Source: Clostridiales bacterium
GTDB taxonomy: Bacteria > Bacillota > Clostridia > Oscillospirales > QAMX01
Length of the DNA stretch: 11,960 bases
Reading direction: 5' to 3'
NCBI GenBank assembly: GCA_012841675.1
Contig: DUUG01000279.1
Location: 1 to 11,960 of the forward strand
Part shown: piece by piece, positions 1 through 6,335 of the stretch
How positions within the stretch are numbered: position 1 is the stretch's first letter
How the letters are laid out: the number at the start of each line of letters is the position of its first letter
The notes under the pieces: model-generated
What the model was told of the DNA's origin: nothing
Database searches by the model: none
The model's input: the letters and a program-made list of their open reading frames with translations, nothing else
Translations under genes and position numbers: made by a program

Positions 1-461
1 CTGGGCACGGTGAGGATAGAATAAGGGGTCACCTCGCTGCCCGTTCCTGCCGTGGTGGGTACTGCCAGCAGGGGAAGGGCGTCTTTGCGGGGTGCGGTGA
101 AAATCTCCTCGGGGGCCATGTCGGGGTTGGTGGCAAAAATACCCACTGCCTTGGCCGCGTCCAAGGGCGAGCCGCCGCCGATTCCTATTAAAAAGTCGGC
201 GCCAAAATCTCTGGCGGTTTTCCCGCCGGCATAGACCGTGTCCAAAAGAGGGTTCGGTTCGATCTCGTCAAAAATCTGATAGGAAATTCCGGCCTTGGAA
301 AGCAAGGCTTCCGCGTCAGCCAAAGCGCCGGACACTTTCGCCGAAGATTTGCCTGTGACAATCAAGCAGCGCTTGCCAAACTGATTGATATTTGCAAAAT
401 CGCGCAAGCACCCCCGGCCGCTTACAATCCGCACGGGGTTAAAAAAATCCATAGAAAACAT
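1..461 (-). CDS. Iron-containing alcohol dehydrogenase, N-terminal 153 residues (cut by window edge)
   Basis: This is the N-terminal half of a group III (iron-dependent) alcohol dehydrogenase, a cytoplasmic NAD(P)-dependent enzyme that interconverts alcohols and aldehydes or ketones. The reading frame is open from ATG at 461 to the window edge, so the metal-ligand histidines of the C-terminal half are not visible. Visible family signatures are the opening FFNPVRIVSG (residues 6-15), the nucleotide-binding GIGGGSPLDAAK (93-104) and VPTTAGTGSEVT (134-145). The ATG at 461 is preferred because AAGGAG lies about 6 bases upstream. A second ATG at 452 lacks that spacing. The gene has its own promoter at 514-542. 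The substrate cannot be told from this fragment; butanol, propanediol and other alcohols are all handled by this superfamily. Confidence 0.93.
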   Translation of the reverse strand, partial: MFSMDFFNPVRIVSGRGCLRDFANINQFGKRCLIVTGKSSAKVSGALADAEALLSKAGISYQIFDEIEPNPLLDTVYAGGKTARDFGADFLIGIGGGSPLDAAKAVGIFATNPDMAPEEIFTAPRKDALPLLAVPTTAGTGSEVTPYSILTVP

Positions 462-513
462 GATATTCTCCTTTCTTATGCAAAGCAAGTATCATGCAAT
501 ACAGCTTATGGAT

Positions 514-542
514 ATTATAGCTTGATTTGCCGCCGGATACAA
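514..542 (-). promoter_or_regulatory. Sigma-A-type promoter of the alcohol dehydrogenase gene
   Basis: Reading the minus strand, TTGTAT (537-542) and a perfect TATAAT (514-519) are separated by 17 bases. The start codon lies about 50 bases further on, with a ribosome binding site before it. The same -35 hexamer, spacer length and -10 box recur upstream of pncB. No operator-like repeat is visible around it. The rest of the 462-702 stretch holds no convincing gene. Confidence 0.7.
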
Positions 543-653
543 GGGAGGAGGGCGTTCCGGCAGGCAAGCAAGGCAGATGCACTCCCCCAGCTACTTCTGC
601 CGGCCGAGGCTTTATGCACGACGGGTTCTTGCCTAAAAGCAACAGCCGGGTGC

Positions 654-681
654 TTGCGTTCGTCTCCCGTTTTGCTATACT
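654..681 (+). promoter_or_regulatory. Probable promoter of the broken XRE/zinc-ribbon gene
   Basis: TTGCGT (654-659) and TATACT (676-681) are 16 bases apart and sit just upstream of the ribosome binding site AGGAGGTGA (689-697) and the ATG at 703. If used, transcription would start only a few bases before the ribosome binding site, giving a very short leader. The -35 box is imperfect, so confidence is moderate. Confidence 0.45.
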
Positions 682-702
682 CATTTTTAGGAGGTGAACA
701 GG

Positions 703-1142
703 ATGGATACCAAGGACGTTCTGCTGAACATACGGAAAAATCACAACCTTACCCAGGAAGAAATGGCCGACAGGCTGTTTGTGACCAGGCAGCCGTTTCC
801 CGGTGGGAAAACGGCGAAACCATCCCCGGCGCGGAAACGCTGAAACTGATTTCCAAAACCTTTGGCGTATCTCTCCATACGCTTCTGGGGCAGCCGCGCA
901 ACGAAATCTGCCAAGTCTGAGGCGCCCCGCTGGACGACAGTCTCAGCCGCGAAGCCGACGGCACCGTCAACGACTTGTACTGCAAATGGTGCTATGTGGA
1001 CGGCGTTCACAAGTACACGGACATGGAACAGGTCATTGCGGACGTGATTCCACATTGGAACTGGGGCACGCCCGAAGAGATGGCAAACTGGCTGCGAAGC
1101 AAGCTTTCCTCCCTTCCGTACTGGCAGCAGGAGAGGGAATAA
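703..1142 (+). pseudogene. Broken XRE-family HTH regulator with C-terminal zinc ribbon
   Basis: Read across two lesions, this encodes an about 146-residue protein. It has an N-terminal XRE helix-turn-helix (MDTKDVLLNIRKNHNLTQEE, then AVSRWENGETIP) and a C-terminal zinc ribbon of the type that ends in WNWGTPEEM and LPYWQQ. Lesion 1: frame 1 runs to VTRQ near 792, and the natural continuation AVSRWENG is in frame 3, so one base is missing at about 792-793. Adding it back makes the length 441 bases, exactly 147 codons. Lesion 2: in the restored frame the TGA at 918-920 falls where the first zinc-ligand pair, ICQVCG, needs its second Cys (TGC). The second pair (CKWC) is intact downstream. The start is fixed by AGGAGGTGA about 6 bases before ATG. 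Such proteins are presumed DNA-binding regulators; this copy should give only a truncated peptide. A sequencing error could explain one lesion but less easily both. Confidence 0.85.
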
Positions 1143-1374
1143 TTAAGGCGGCCACAGGAATGGTATCGATAGGGCTGTATTATAAAAGACCGAAAGCATT
1201 CGTAGAAAGTTGCCTTAAAAACGATCCCCGTATTTCGAGTCAAGGCCTATTCATATCTGTCTCCATTCTAGCGCAAGCAATCCTAAGTAGGTTCCCCGTA
1301 CATAAGTTACCCCGTCCAGCCTCCCCCGGCATCTCCCGCCCGTTCACCGCAAAAACCCGACTTATGCAAATTAT
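1143..1374. other. Intergenic stretch with no recognisable gene
   Basis: I see no frame on either strand with a start, ribosome binding site and family-like sequence here. A TATAAT on the minus strand (1179-1184) has a weak TTCTAC 17 bases away, but it points into the 3' end of the broken regulator and no gene follows. The stretch ends at the hairpin at 1375-1402. Confidence 0.5.
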
Positions 1375-1402
1375 AAAAGGGGCGGCAAAATGCCCCCCTT
1401 TT
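1375..1402 (-). terminator. Rho-independent terminator after the YmaF-family gene
   Basis: AAAAGGGG pairs with CCCCTTTT and GGCA with TGCC, with one bulged C. On the minus strand the stem runs into TTTTATAATTT, and it lies 20 bases after the TAA at 1422-1424. On the plus strand the 3' arm also ends in TTTT, so it may work weakly in both directions. Confidence 0.75.
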
Positions 1403-1421
1403 CCAAATCCTATTTTGCTTT

Positions 1422-1754
1422 TTAGTCGCCCACAGGGTTCTCAATAAGAGTGGCGGCGATAAAATCGTGTAAATGCCCGGCCTCACATTCGGTCCTGGCA
1501 TAAATAAAGTGGACATGCCGCCTGTCTTTGCCGGTGCCAACGGGCACCTGCAGCCCGGTTTCTACACAGATGGGATGGAAATGCCCTTTAGTAAAATCGG
1601 TTGAAAAATCGGTGAATATGCCCGCCGGGCACGGGGATAACCTCTTCCGTAACGCCCGCGCAAAACGGTGATCATGGATACGTTCCCTCGGCCCCGCAAG
1701 GCGGACGCTGCCTAAGACCTCATGCACATGTGTTTGCTCGCGATGATAATGCAT
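1422..1754 (-). CDS. YmaF-family histidine-rich protein, middle segment apparently frame-shifted
   Basis: The 110-residue product resembles the small YmaF family of Bacillota, whose function is unknown. It is rich in paired histidines: HYH and HVH near the start, HDH, HFH, HVH and HLH, and it ends with ATLIENP. The HxH repeats suggest metal binding, which is inference. The start chosen is ATG at 1754, which has AAGGAAGAG just upstream; an earlier GTG at 1799 adds 15 residues but has no such site. Anomaly: between HRFA and TDFTKGHFHP the actual frame reads RALRKRLSPCPAGIFTDFS, which looks foreign. A neighbouring frame reads GVTEEVIPVPGGHIHRFFN, of equal length and with another HxH. A two-base gain at about 1656-1661 and a two-base loss at about 1600 explain this. 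The reading frame stays open, so a protein is made, but perhaps a damaged one. Confidence 0.78.
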   Translation of the reverse strand: MHYHREQTHVHEVLGSVRLAGPRERIHDHRFARALRKRLSPCPAGIFTDFSTDFTKGHFHPICVETGLQVPVGTGKDRRHVHFIYARTECEAGHLHDFIAATLIENPVGD

Positions 1755-1862
1755 TAGACTCTTCCTTGAAAAAATATTAGCAGGAACAATTTTTCCCACC
1801 TCTATATCGTATGGTGCCGCGGCGCTCTATGTGCATAACCGAAAGGGCCCGGCGCCGTTTGC

Positions 1863-1894
1863 AAAAAAGGAGCCAAGCGAAACGCTTGGCTCCT
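1863..1894 (-). terminator. Strong terminator after the sigma-factor gene
   Basis: AGGAGCCAAGCG (1868-1879) pairs perfectly over 12 bases with CGCTTGGCTCCT (1883-1894) around a three-base loop. On the minus strand six T residues (1863-1868) follow at once. It starts 4 bases beyond the stop codon at 1898-1900. Confidence 0.93.
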
Positions 1895-1897
1895 AAT

Positions 1898-3487
1898 TTA
1901 TACCTCTATTTCTTTTCCTTCCACATAGAACACGCCGTTTGTCAGCGGTTTTTCCGCGGGGGTTTCCAGCACGCCTCTTTCGATTAGCTCATCCGTCACA
2001 TACCCGACCAAAGCGTGCACAAAGCAGGAAACCCATTGGTTGATCTGGCTTTCCAGCCGCTTGGGCACAAAGCCAACAAAGCTCTTCTTAATGCTTACAA
2101 TCAGCTCTGTCAACATGGCATCCAGCTTGTGGTCCTGCACGGAAAACAGCTTCCAAAACTCTGCAAACTGCTCCTGCGTAAAACAGGCAAAGTTCAAGCA
2201 ATACGCCCCGTCTGTTTTCGCAATGAGATTGTTTTGCAAAAGCCGCACCATGTCGTCTTCGGAAAGAAGCCCTTCCGGAATAACGCCCTGCTTGCACTTC
2301 TGCGGAATTTGATTGGCTATAAGCCATCTTGTCCCGCCGTTATGATAAATGTTTCTATCGAAATACTTTCCGATGTTATACCAATAGATGAAATCCCGTT
2401 GGCCGTCTGTTACATTGCAGCCGGAGGTGTACGGATGGTCCAAATCTCGCTCATCCGCCGCTTCCGTCACAATAAACCATCCATATCCGCCGTCTTTCCG
2501 GGGAGGATACGGCCCGCTTGCCAATGACGGCAGACGATTGCCGATTTCTCTTACTTTTCCCCGCAGGGCAAGGGGCAATGCGATATACCCAAGCCGCTGA
2601 ATGCCGAAATGGTGCCCGTAAAAGTCCATTTGGCTTATTTTTTCCTCGCATTTTGCAAACAAGGCCTCAAAATAGTCCGCCACAGCACCGATCAGCGGCT
2701 GAAACTCCCGTTCCATTTTCTCCCTGTCCTTCAGGCGGAGCACGATGAAGTTGGTGGCGTACTTGTTCCCAATCTGCTCAATGGCATCGCCGTACATAAG
2801 ATGCGGCAGCGCATCTTCAATGTACATAGTGGGAAGCCCTGTGGCAAGGCTTATTTCTTCCAGCGTAAGGGGCGCTTCATAGCAAGCTTCGCAAATAGCG
2901 CGGGCCACTTGACTTGCGAGGTATCTGTTTGCGTCCATGGCGCCATTGCACGTTCTTGTTTCCCAGTTAATGCGTTTGTAAACCCTATCCATGTTTTTCT
3001 CTCCTTTTCCGTTGACTCTGTCCCGAATTTTTTGGCGGCCGGCGTTCAGACGCCATTTGATGGTGGTTTCCGGCAGACTATACTTTTCGGAAAGCGTCTT
3101 AACAGACATGTTTCCCATGTAGTAATCCACCAGAATGTTTTTGTACTCGGAGGAAAGGGTGTGAAGGCAGCGAAACACCGTCTCATATTCGTCGTTGATC
3201 GCTTCTTCATCGACCACATCGTAGTTGCCCACCAAATCGAGGGCGAAACCCTCGCCACAGAGATTTTCCCTGTTTCTTGCCTCGCAAAATCTTGCATACC
3301 GGTTGTGCGCAATGCGCCATACCCATGCGTCTAGGGCCACAATGTCATACTTTTGCATCCCGTTTAACACATGCAGCATGATTTCGCTTGCAAGATCCTC
3401 CGCGTCGGCCCGGTTATTAACCCGTTTCAGGCAAAAGCGAAAAACAGGCTCTATGAAACGAGTAATTTCGTGTTCTGCGTATGGCAC
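1898..3487 (-). CDS. ECF-like sigma-70 factor fused to a large C-terminal extension of unknown function
   Basis: The 529-residue protein begins with a sigma-70 family module of ECF size. Region 2 covers about residues 1-75 (RADAEDLASEIMLHVLN, then WVWRIAHNRYARFCEARNRE). Region 4 covers about 108-156 (LSSEYKNILVDYY, then a helix-turn-helix around MSVKTLSEKYSLPETTIKWRL). It should direct RNA polymerase to a specific promoter set. Most ECF factors are under about 200 residues, so the 364-residue extension from M166 on is unusual. The extension has a winged-helix-like stretch at about 188-252 (LTLEEISLATGLPTMYIEDAL) and possibly another near 403-435. I see no membrane segment or signal peptide. 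GTG at 3487 is chosen because AAAGGAGG lies 5 bases upstream; the ATG at 3520 has no such site and lies inside a palindrome. No anti-sigma gene is adjacent, so the extension may do the regulating (inference). Confidence 0.85.
   Translation of the reverse strand: MPYAEHEITRFIEPVFRFCLKRVNNRADAEDLASEIMLHVLNGMQKYDIVALDAWVWRIAHNRYARFCEARNRENLCGEGFALDLVGNYDVVDEEAINDEYETVFRCLHTLSSEYKNILVDYYMGNMSVKTLSEKYSLPETTIKWRLNAGRQKIRDRVNGKGEKNMDRVYKRINWETRTCNGAMDANRYLASQVARAICEACYEAPLTLEEISLATGLPTMYIEDALPHLMYGDAIEQIGNKYATNFIVLRLKDREKMEREFQPLIGAVADYFEALFAKCEEKISQMDFYGHHFGIQRLGYIALPLALRGKVREIGNRLPSLASGPYPPRKDGGYGWFIVTEAADERDLDHPYTSGCNVTDGQRDFIYWYNIGKYFDRNIYHNGGTRWLIANQIPQKCKQGVIPEGLLSEDDMVRLLQNNLIAKTDGAYCLNFACFTQEQFAEFWKLFSVQDHKLDAMLTELIVSIKKSFVGFVPKRLESQINQWVSCFVHALVGYVTDELIERGVLETPAEKPLTNGVFYVEGKEIEV
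2992..3008 (-). promoter_or_regulatory. Internal ribosome binding site and in-frame ATG at the sigma/extension junction
   Basis: On the minus strand AAAAGGAG (3001-3008) is followed after 8 bases by ATG at 2992. The ATG is in frame with the sigma-factor gene and is codon 166, exactly where the sigma region 4 linker ends and the extension begins (MDRVYKRINW). Initiation there would give a separate 364-residue protein. The feature may also be the relic of two genes that were once separate. Confidence 0.5.
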
Positions 3488-3510
3488 GGCTTCCTCCTTT
3501 CTAACAGCTC

Positions 3511-3535
3511 GTGTAATCATGATTACACCTATATA
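3511..3535 (-). promoter_or_regulatory. Perfect 18-base palindrome next to the probable -10 box of the sigma gene
   Basis: GTGTAATCATGATTACAC (3511-3528) equals its own reverse complement over all 18 bases. On the minus strand it directly follows TATATA (3530-3535), a plausible -10 box, and precedes the ribosome binding site, so it would cover the transcription start region. That is a classic place for a dimeric repressor to bind. No convincing sigma-A -35 box lies 17 bases upstream, so the promoter itself may be activator-dependent or use another sigma factor. Confidence 0.55.
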
Positions 3536-3608
3536 GTGCCGGCAAAAGAAAACGGATAGGTGTTTTTGAAAAATTTTGCATAATTTATTCTAGCAAAGAT
3601 TAAAACAC

Positions 3609-3641
3609 ACGAAAAGCCCTCACGCCAAAACGTGAGGGCTT
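3609..3641 (-). terminator. Terminator after the AraC-family gene
   Basis: AAGCCCTCACG (3614-3624) pairs perfectly with CGTGAGGGCTT (3631-3641) around a six-base loop. On the minus strand the stem ends in CTTTTCGTGTGTTTT, an interrupted T tract. It lies 10 bases after the AraC-family stop codon. Confidence 0.85.
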
Positions 3642-3650
3642 AAAACAGGC

Positions 3651-4535
3651 TTATCCTTTCAACGGTTTAATGGGCAAAAGCTCAATATATCCCCGGGTTC
3701 CCATGGGCTCTAGCTGTATTCGGGGGTTATCCTCGTCCCACGTGTATCCGATTACGGCAGGGTTATATTTTTCAATCGCCCTTGCCACCTCGTCAATGGC
3801 GCGGCCGTATTCCTCCTCGGGAAACGGCTCTCCCTGAAACATGAGATACTTTGCGGCAGGAAGCTGAATTTCGTCAAACCCCTCCGGAACCATACCGCTA
3901 TAATCCAACGGCACCTCTATACCCTGCACATACTTGCTTGTGCCGGGTTTGCGATATTTTTCCGGAAGCCACAGGCAAACCGGTTCGCCACAGAGGGATT
4001 TCATGCTCAAAAGCAGCCCCCATAAATCACAGCCCACTTCCTCGCAATACGCAAAATAGTCCTCCGCTTTGACCCCTCGCTTAATAAGGACCTTACGGGC
4101 AGGCCTGTCCATCACCTGCAAAAACACATTTTTCACATTTTCCATTGGTTCAGCGCTCCTTTCCAAAGTGCGATCTTCCACCCGAAAAGGGGTGAACAGC
4201 GGGAGAGGGACGGGGTTGGCCGCATATTGCTTGGGATTGCAGCCGAATTCTCTCGCAAACGCCCTTTGATAGCCGTCTACGCTGGAAAAACCCATCTTAA
4301 GCGCCACATCGAGAATGCGGCATTTTTCATCCCGCAAACATAGGGCCGACTTGCTAAGCCGCAGGCGCCGGATATAGTCTGCCGGTGTTTGATTCGTCCA
4401 CCGGATAAACAGCCTTCTGGCATACCAAGGAGAGAAAAGCGAAACTTTGGCCAAGTCTGCCATGGTGATTTCTTCAAAAAGGTGCTCTTTGATATAATCC
4501 TGCATCCTTTGCACCGCCAACACATGCTCTCTCAT
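3651..4535 (-). CDS. AraC-family regulator with C-terminal GyrI-like effector-binding domain
   Basis: The 294-residue cytoplasmic protein has the AraC/XylS DNA-binding domain first, at about residues 8-108. Its two helix-turn-helix units are ITMADLAKVSLFSPWYARRLF and ILDVALKMGFSSVDGYQRAF, followed by the typical FGCNPKQY. Residues about 135-292 look like a GyrI-like (AraC effector-binding) domain with IELLPIK at the end. The order, DNA-binding domain first and GyrI-like domain second, matches that of Rob of E. coli. Proteins of this class usually sense small, often hydrophobic or cationic compounds and activate export or detoxification genes; no target or ligand can be read here. ATG at 4535 is chosen because AGGGGTGA lies just upstream. 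The upstream extension to 4640 would run through the pncB terminator and lacks a ribosome binding site. It sits alone between two terminators. Confidence 0.92.
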   Translation of the reverse strand: MREHVLAVQRMQDYIKEHLFEEITMADLAKVSLFSPWYARRLFIRWTNQTPADYIRRLRLSKSALCLRDEKCRILDVALKMGFSSVDGYQRAFAREFGCNPKQYAANPVPLPLFTPFRVEDRTLERSAEPMENVKNVFLQVMDRPARKVLIKRGVKAEDYFAYCEEVGCDLWGLLLSMKSLCGEPVCLWLPEKYRKPGTSKYVQGIEVPLDYSGMVPEGFDEIQLPAAKYLMFQGEPFPEEEYGRAIDEVARAIEKYNPAVIGYTWDEDNPRIQLEPMGTRGYIELLPIKPLKG

Positions 4536-4621
4536 GGGTTCACCCCTAGATAAAATAGCACTTTTGTGAAAGGTTTTCTCGACTATTTTTGCTTTTCTTC
4601 CAAAAAACCGTTTCCTTGCCA

Positions 4622-4657
4622 AACTACCGGAACAGTGCAAGCACCGTTACGGTAGTT
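4622..4657 (-). terminator. Probable terminator after pncB
   Basis: AACTACCG (4622-4629) pairs with CGGTAGTT (4650-4657). The inner part pairs as GTGC/GCAC and GTT/AAC, with one mismatch and one G-T pair. The minus-strand tail is only TTTGG, so it is a weaker terminator than the others. The hairpin begins 4 bases after the pncB stop codon, which is a typical position. Confidence 0.6.
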
Positions 4658-4660
4658 GTA

Positions 4661-6127
4661 TTAATCGCTGTATCTTCCGTCGCGCCTTCTGAGCATCTTC
4701 TGCTTAATCTCCCACAGGGGATGCGTTAAGTCTACATAGTATTCGTGGGGGTTTTCAAAGCGCTTGACTTCTTCCCAAAGCGTGTCCAAATTTTCCTTGC
4801 AATACTTGCGCACCTCGGGCAAAGCCGGCGGCGTATAAACCGGTTGTCCCTGCTTAAAAATGGGAACAAGCAGGGGCTTGGCCGTAAAGTTTGTCACCGT
4901 CTTAGTCTTCCAGGTGTATTCCGGGTGGAACAAAAGGAAGGGCTTGCTTTCGTCGATTACCTCATGGTGCAGCGAGAGAACGTCGGCAATGGCCTGGCCG
5001 GAGTCTTTGTCAAAGAAACGCCAAACCTGCTTGAAATGGGGCGTTGTAATCTTGGCGACATTTTCGGAAACCTTGATTTTCGGTATAATTTTGCCGTTTT
5101 CATCCTCCACGGCGGCCAGTTTATACACGCCGCCGAACACCGGCTCGCTCTTAGAGGTAATGAGCCGCTCGCCCACGCCGAAAGAATCGGCCTTTGCCCC
5201 TTGCATGAGCATTTCCCGGATAATATACTCATCCAGCGAGTTGGAAACGACGATTTTACAGTCGGGATAGCCCGCATGGTCCAGCCGCATTCTCACCTGT
5301 TTGGTCAGATACGTCACGTCGCCCGAGTCGATTCTAACGCCGGCCGGCCGGTAGCCTTTTGGCTTTAACACCTCGTCAAACACGCGGATGGCGTTGGGCA
5401 GACCGCTGTTTAAAACGTCATACGTGTCCAGCAGAAGGTTGCAGTTATCCGGGTACACCTCAGCATAGGCCTTGAAGGCCTCGTATTCGCTGTCAAACAT
5501 CTGCACCCAAGAGTGGGCCATGGTGCCAACGGCCTTAATCCCGAACATGCGGTCGGCCAATACATTGGATGTGACGGGACAGCCGGCAATGTACGCCGCC
5601 CGGGAACCGTACAACGCGCCGCCAAAACCGTGGGCCCGGCGGGCGCCAAACTCCATAACCACCCTTCCGTCCGCCGCCCGGACAATGCGGGACGCCTTGG
5701 TGGCAATCAACGACTGATGGTTAATCGTGGCCAGCAGCATGGTTTCAATAAGCTGCGCCTGGGGGGCGGGTCCGCGGACAACTAAGAGCGGCTCGCCGGG
5801 GAAGATGGGCGTTCCCTCGGGCATGGCCCACACGTCGCAGGTGAATTCAAAGTTTTCCAGATACGCAATAAATCGGTCTGAAAAAATATTTTGGTCCCGG
5901 AGATAGGCAATGTCATCGGGGGAAAAGTGCAGACTTTTTAAATACTGGATAACCTGTTCCAGCCCCGCCGCAATGGCATAACCGCCCCCATCCGGCACCT
6001 TCCGGTAGAACAGGTCAAAATAGGTGATTTTATTTTCCATACCATGCTCTAAAAAACCGTTGGACATGGTAAGCTCGTAAAAATCCGTCATCATGGCAAG
6101 GTTAAAACCCTTGAGCATTTCATCCAT
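4661..6127 (-). CDS. pncB: Nicotinate phosphoribosyltransferase
   Basis: The enzyme joins nicotinate to PRPP, with ATP hydrolysis, to make nicotinate mononucleotide, the entry step of the Preiss-Handler salvage route to NAD. At 488 residues it is a typical full-length bacterial member. Recognisable blocks are TDFYELTMSNGFLEHG (14-29), FDLFYRKVPDGGGYAIAAGL (37-56), MEFGARRAHG (158-167), GTMAHSWVQMF (201-211) and LLLDTYD and GVRIDSGDVTYL (231-274). H205 in the MAHSW block corresponds to the histidine that is phosphorylated in the enterobacterial enzyme. Many residues after 330 also fit the family (SEPVFGGVYKLAA). ATG at 6127 has a modest GAGAGG site 9 bases upstream. The gene has its own promoter (6173-6201) and is divergent from the XRE-wal operon. 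No other NAD gene is adjacent. Confidence 0.97.
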   Translation of the reverse strand: MDEMLKGFNLAMMTDFYELTMSNGFLEHGMENKITYFDLFYRKVPDGGGYAIAAGLEQVIQYLKSLHFSPDDIAYLRDQNIFSDRFIAYLENFEFTCDVWAMPEGTPIFPGEPLLVVRGPAPQAQLIETMLLATINHQSLIATKASRIVRAADGRVVMEFGARRAHGFGGALYGSRAAYIAGCPVTSNVLADRMFGIKAVGTMAHSWVQMFDSEYEAFKAYAEVYPDNCNLLLDTYDVLNSGLPNAIRVFDEVLKPKGYRPAGVRIDSGDVTYLTKQVRMRLDHAGYPDCKIVVSNSLDEYIIREMLMQGAKADSFGVGERLITSKSEPVFGGVYKLAAVEDENGKIIPKIKVSENVAKITTPHFKQVWRFFDKDSGQAIADVLSLHHEVIDESKPFLLFHPEYTWKTKTVTNFTAKPLLVPIFKQGQPVYTPPALPEVRKYCKENLDTLWEEVKRFENPHEYYVDLTHPLWEIKQKMLRRRDGRYSD

Positions 6128-6172
6128 CGCAATTCGCCTCTCAATTTTGCTTACATTTCACCATTTTTGATT

Positions 6173-6201
6173 ATTATAACACTCTATGCCTAGTAATACA
6201 A
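6173..6201 (-). promoter_or_regulatory. Sigma-A-type promoter of pncB
   Basis: On the minus strand TTGTAT (6196-6201) and TATAAT (6173-6178) are 17 bases apart, with about 45 bases between the -10 box and the pncB ATG. I see no clear palindromic operator for an NAD-responsive repressor overlapping it. Confidence 0.75.
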
Positions 6202-6273
6202 GAAAGCTATATATTAAGAATTGTATAAAATTCGTCTATTTGCTGTCTTTTAGATTATTATTTTCTCCCCATC

Positions 6274-6302
6274 TTTACAAAGCGAACCCGCTTCGATATA
6301 AT
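6274..6302 (+). promoter_or_regulatory. Strong promoter of the XRE-wal operon
   Basis: TTTACA (6274-6279) and a perfect TATAAT (6297-6302) are separated by 17 bases. Transcription would begin near 6309, about 27 bases before the GTG at 6336. The promoter lies inside the upstream extension of the regulator reading frame, which argues that the extension is not translated. It is the only good plus-strand promoter seen before walR. Confidence 0.8.
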
Positions 6303-6335
6303 ATAACTAATTGTAATAAAGGGGGCTTGATCGCC

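Noticed and set aside
530..660. Possible leader RNA or hairpins between the dehydrogenase and XRE genes
   Set aside because: Only short imperfect GC-rich inverted repeats are present, with no riboswitch or T-box core motif.
918..920. In-frame TGA at a Cys position, suggesting a selenoprotein or a reassigned stop codon
   Set aside because: An independent frameshift lies upstream, no convincing selenocysteine insertion hairpin is evident just downstream, and walK in this window ends with TGA, so ordinary nonsense is simpler.
1179..1207. TATAAT with weak TTCTAC on the minus strand in the empty stretch
   Set aside because: No gene or structured RNA follows it on that strand, and the -35 match is poor.
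803..1447. 214-residue plus-strand reading frame
   Set aside because: It is a shadow of the broken XRE/zinc-ribbon gene in another frame and then crosses the terminator; no family resemblance.
2609..3334. Long plus-strand reading frames opposite the sigma gene, and similarly 4745-5368 opposite pncB
   Set aside because: They are antisense to clearly conserved proteins and have no ribosome binding site or recognisable domains.
3488..3520. Earlier ATG start of the sigma-factor gene at 3520
   Set aside because: It lies in the palindrome without a ribosome binding site, whereas GTG 3487 has AAAGGAGG at ideal spacing.
4536..4640. N-terminal extension of the AraC-family regulator from 4640
   Set aside because: It runs through the pncB terminator hairpin and has no ribosome binding site; the helix-turn-helix domain starts right after ATG 4535.
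6186..6335. 50-residue N-terminal extension of the XRE regulator from ATG 6186
   Set aside because: It covers the promoter at 6274-6302, has no ribosome binding site, is AT-rich and looks unlike protein sequence.
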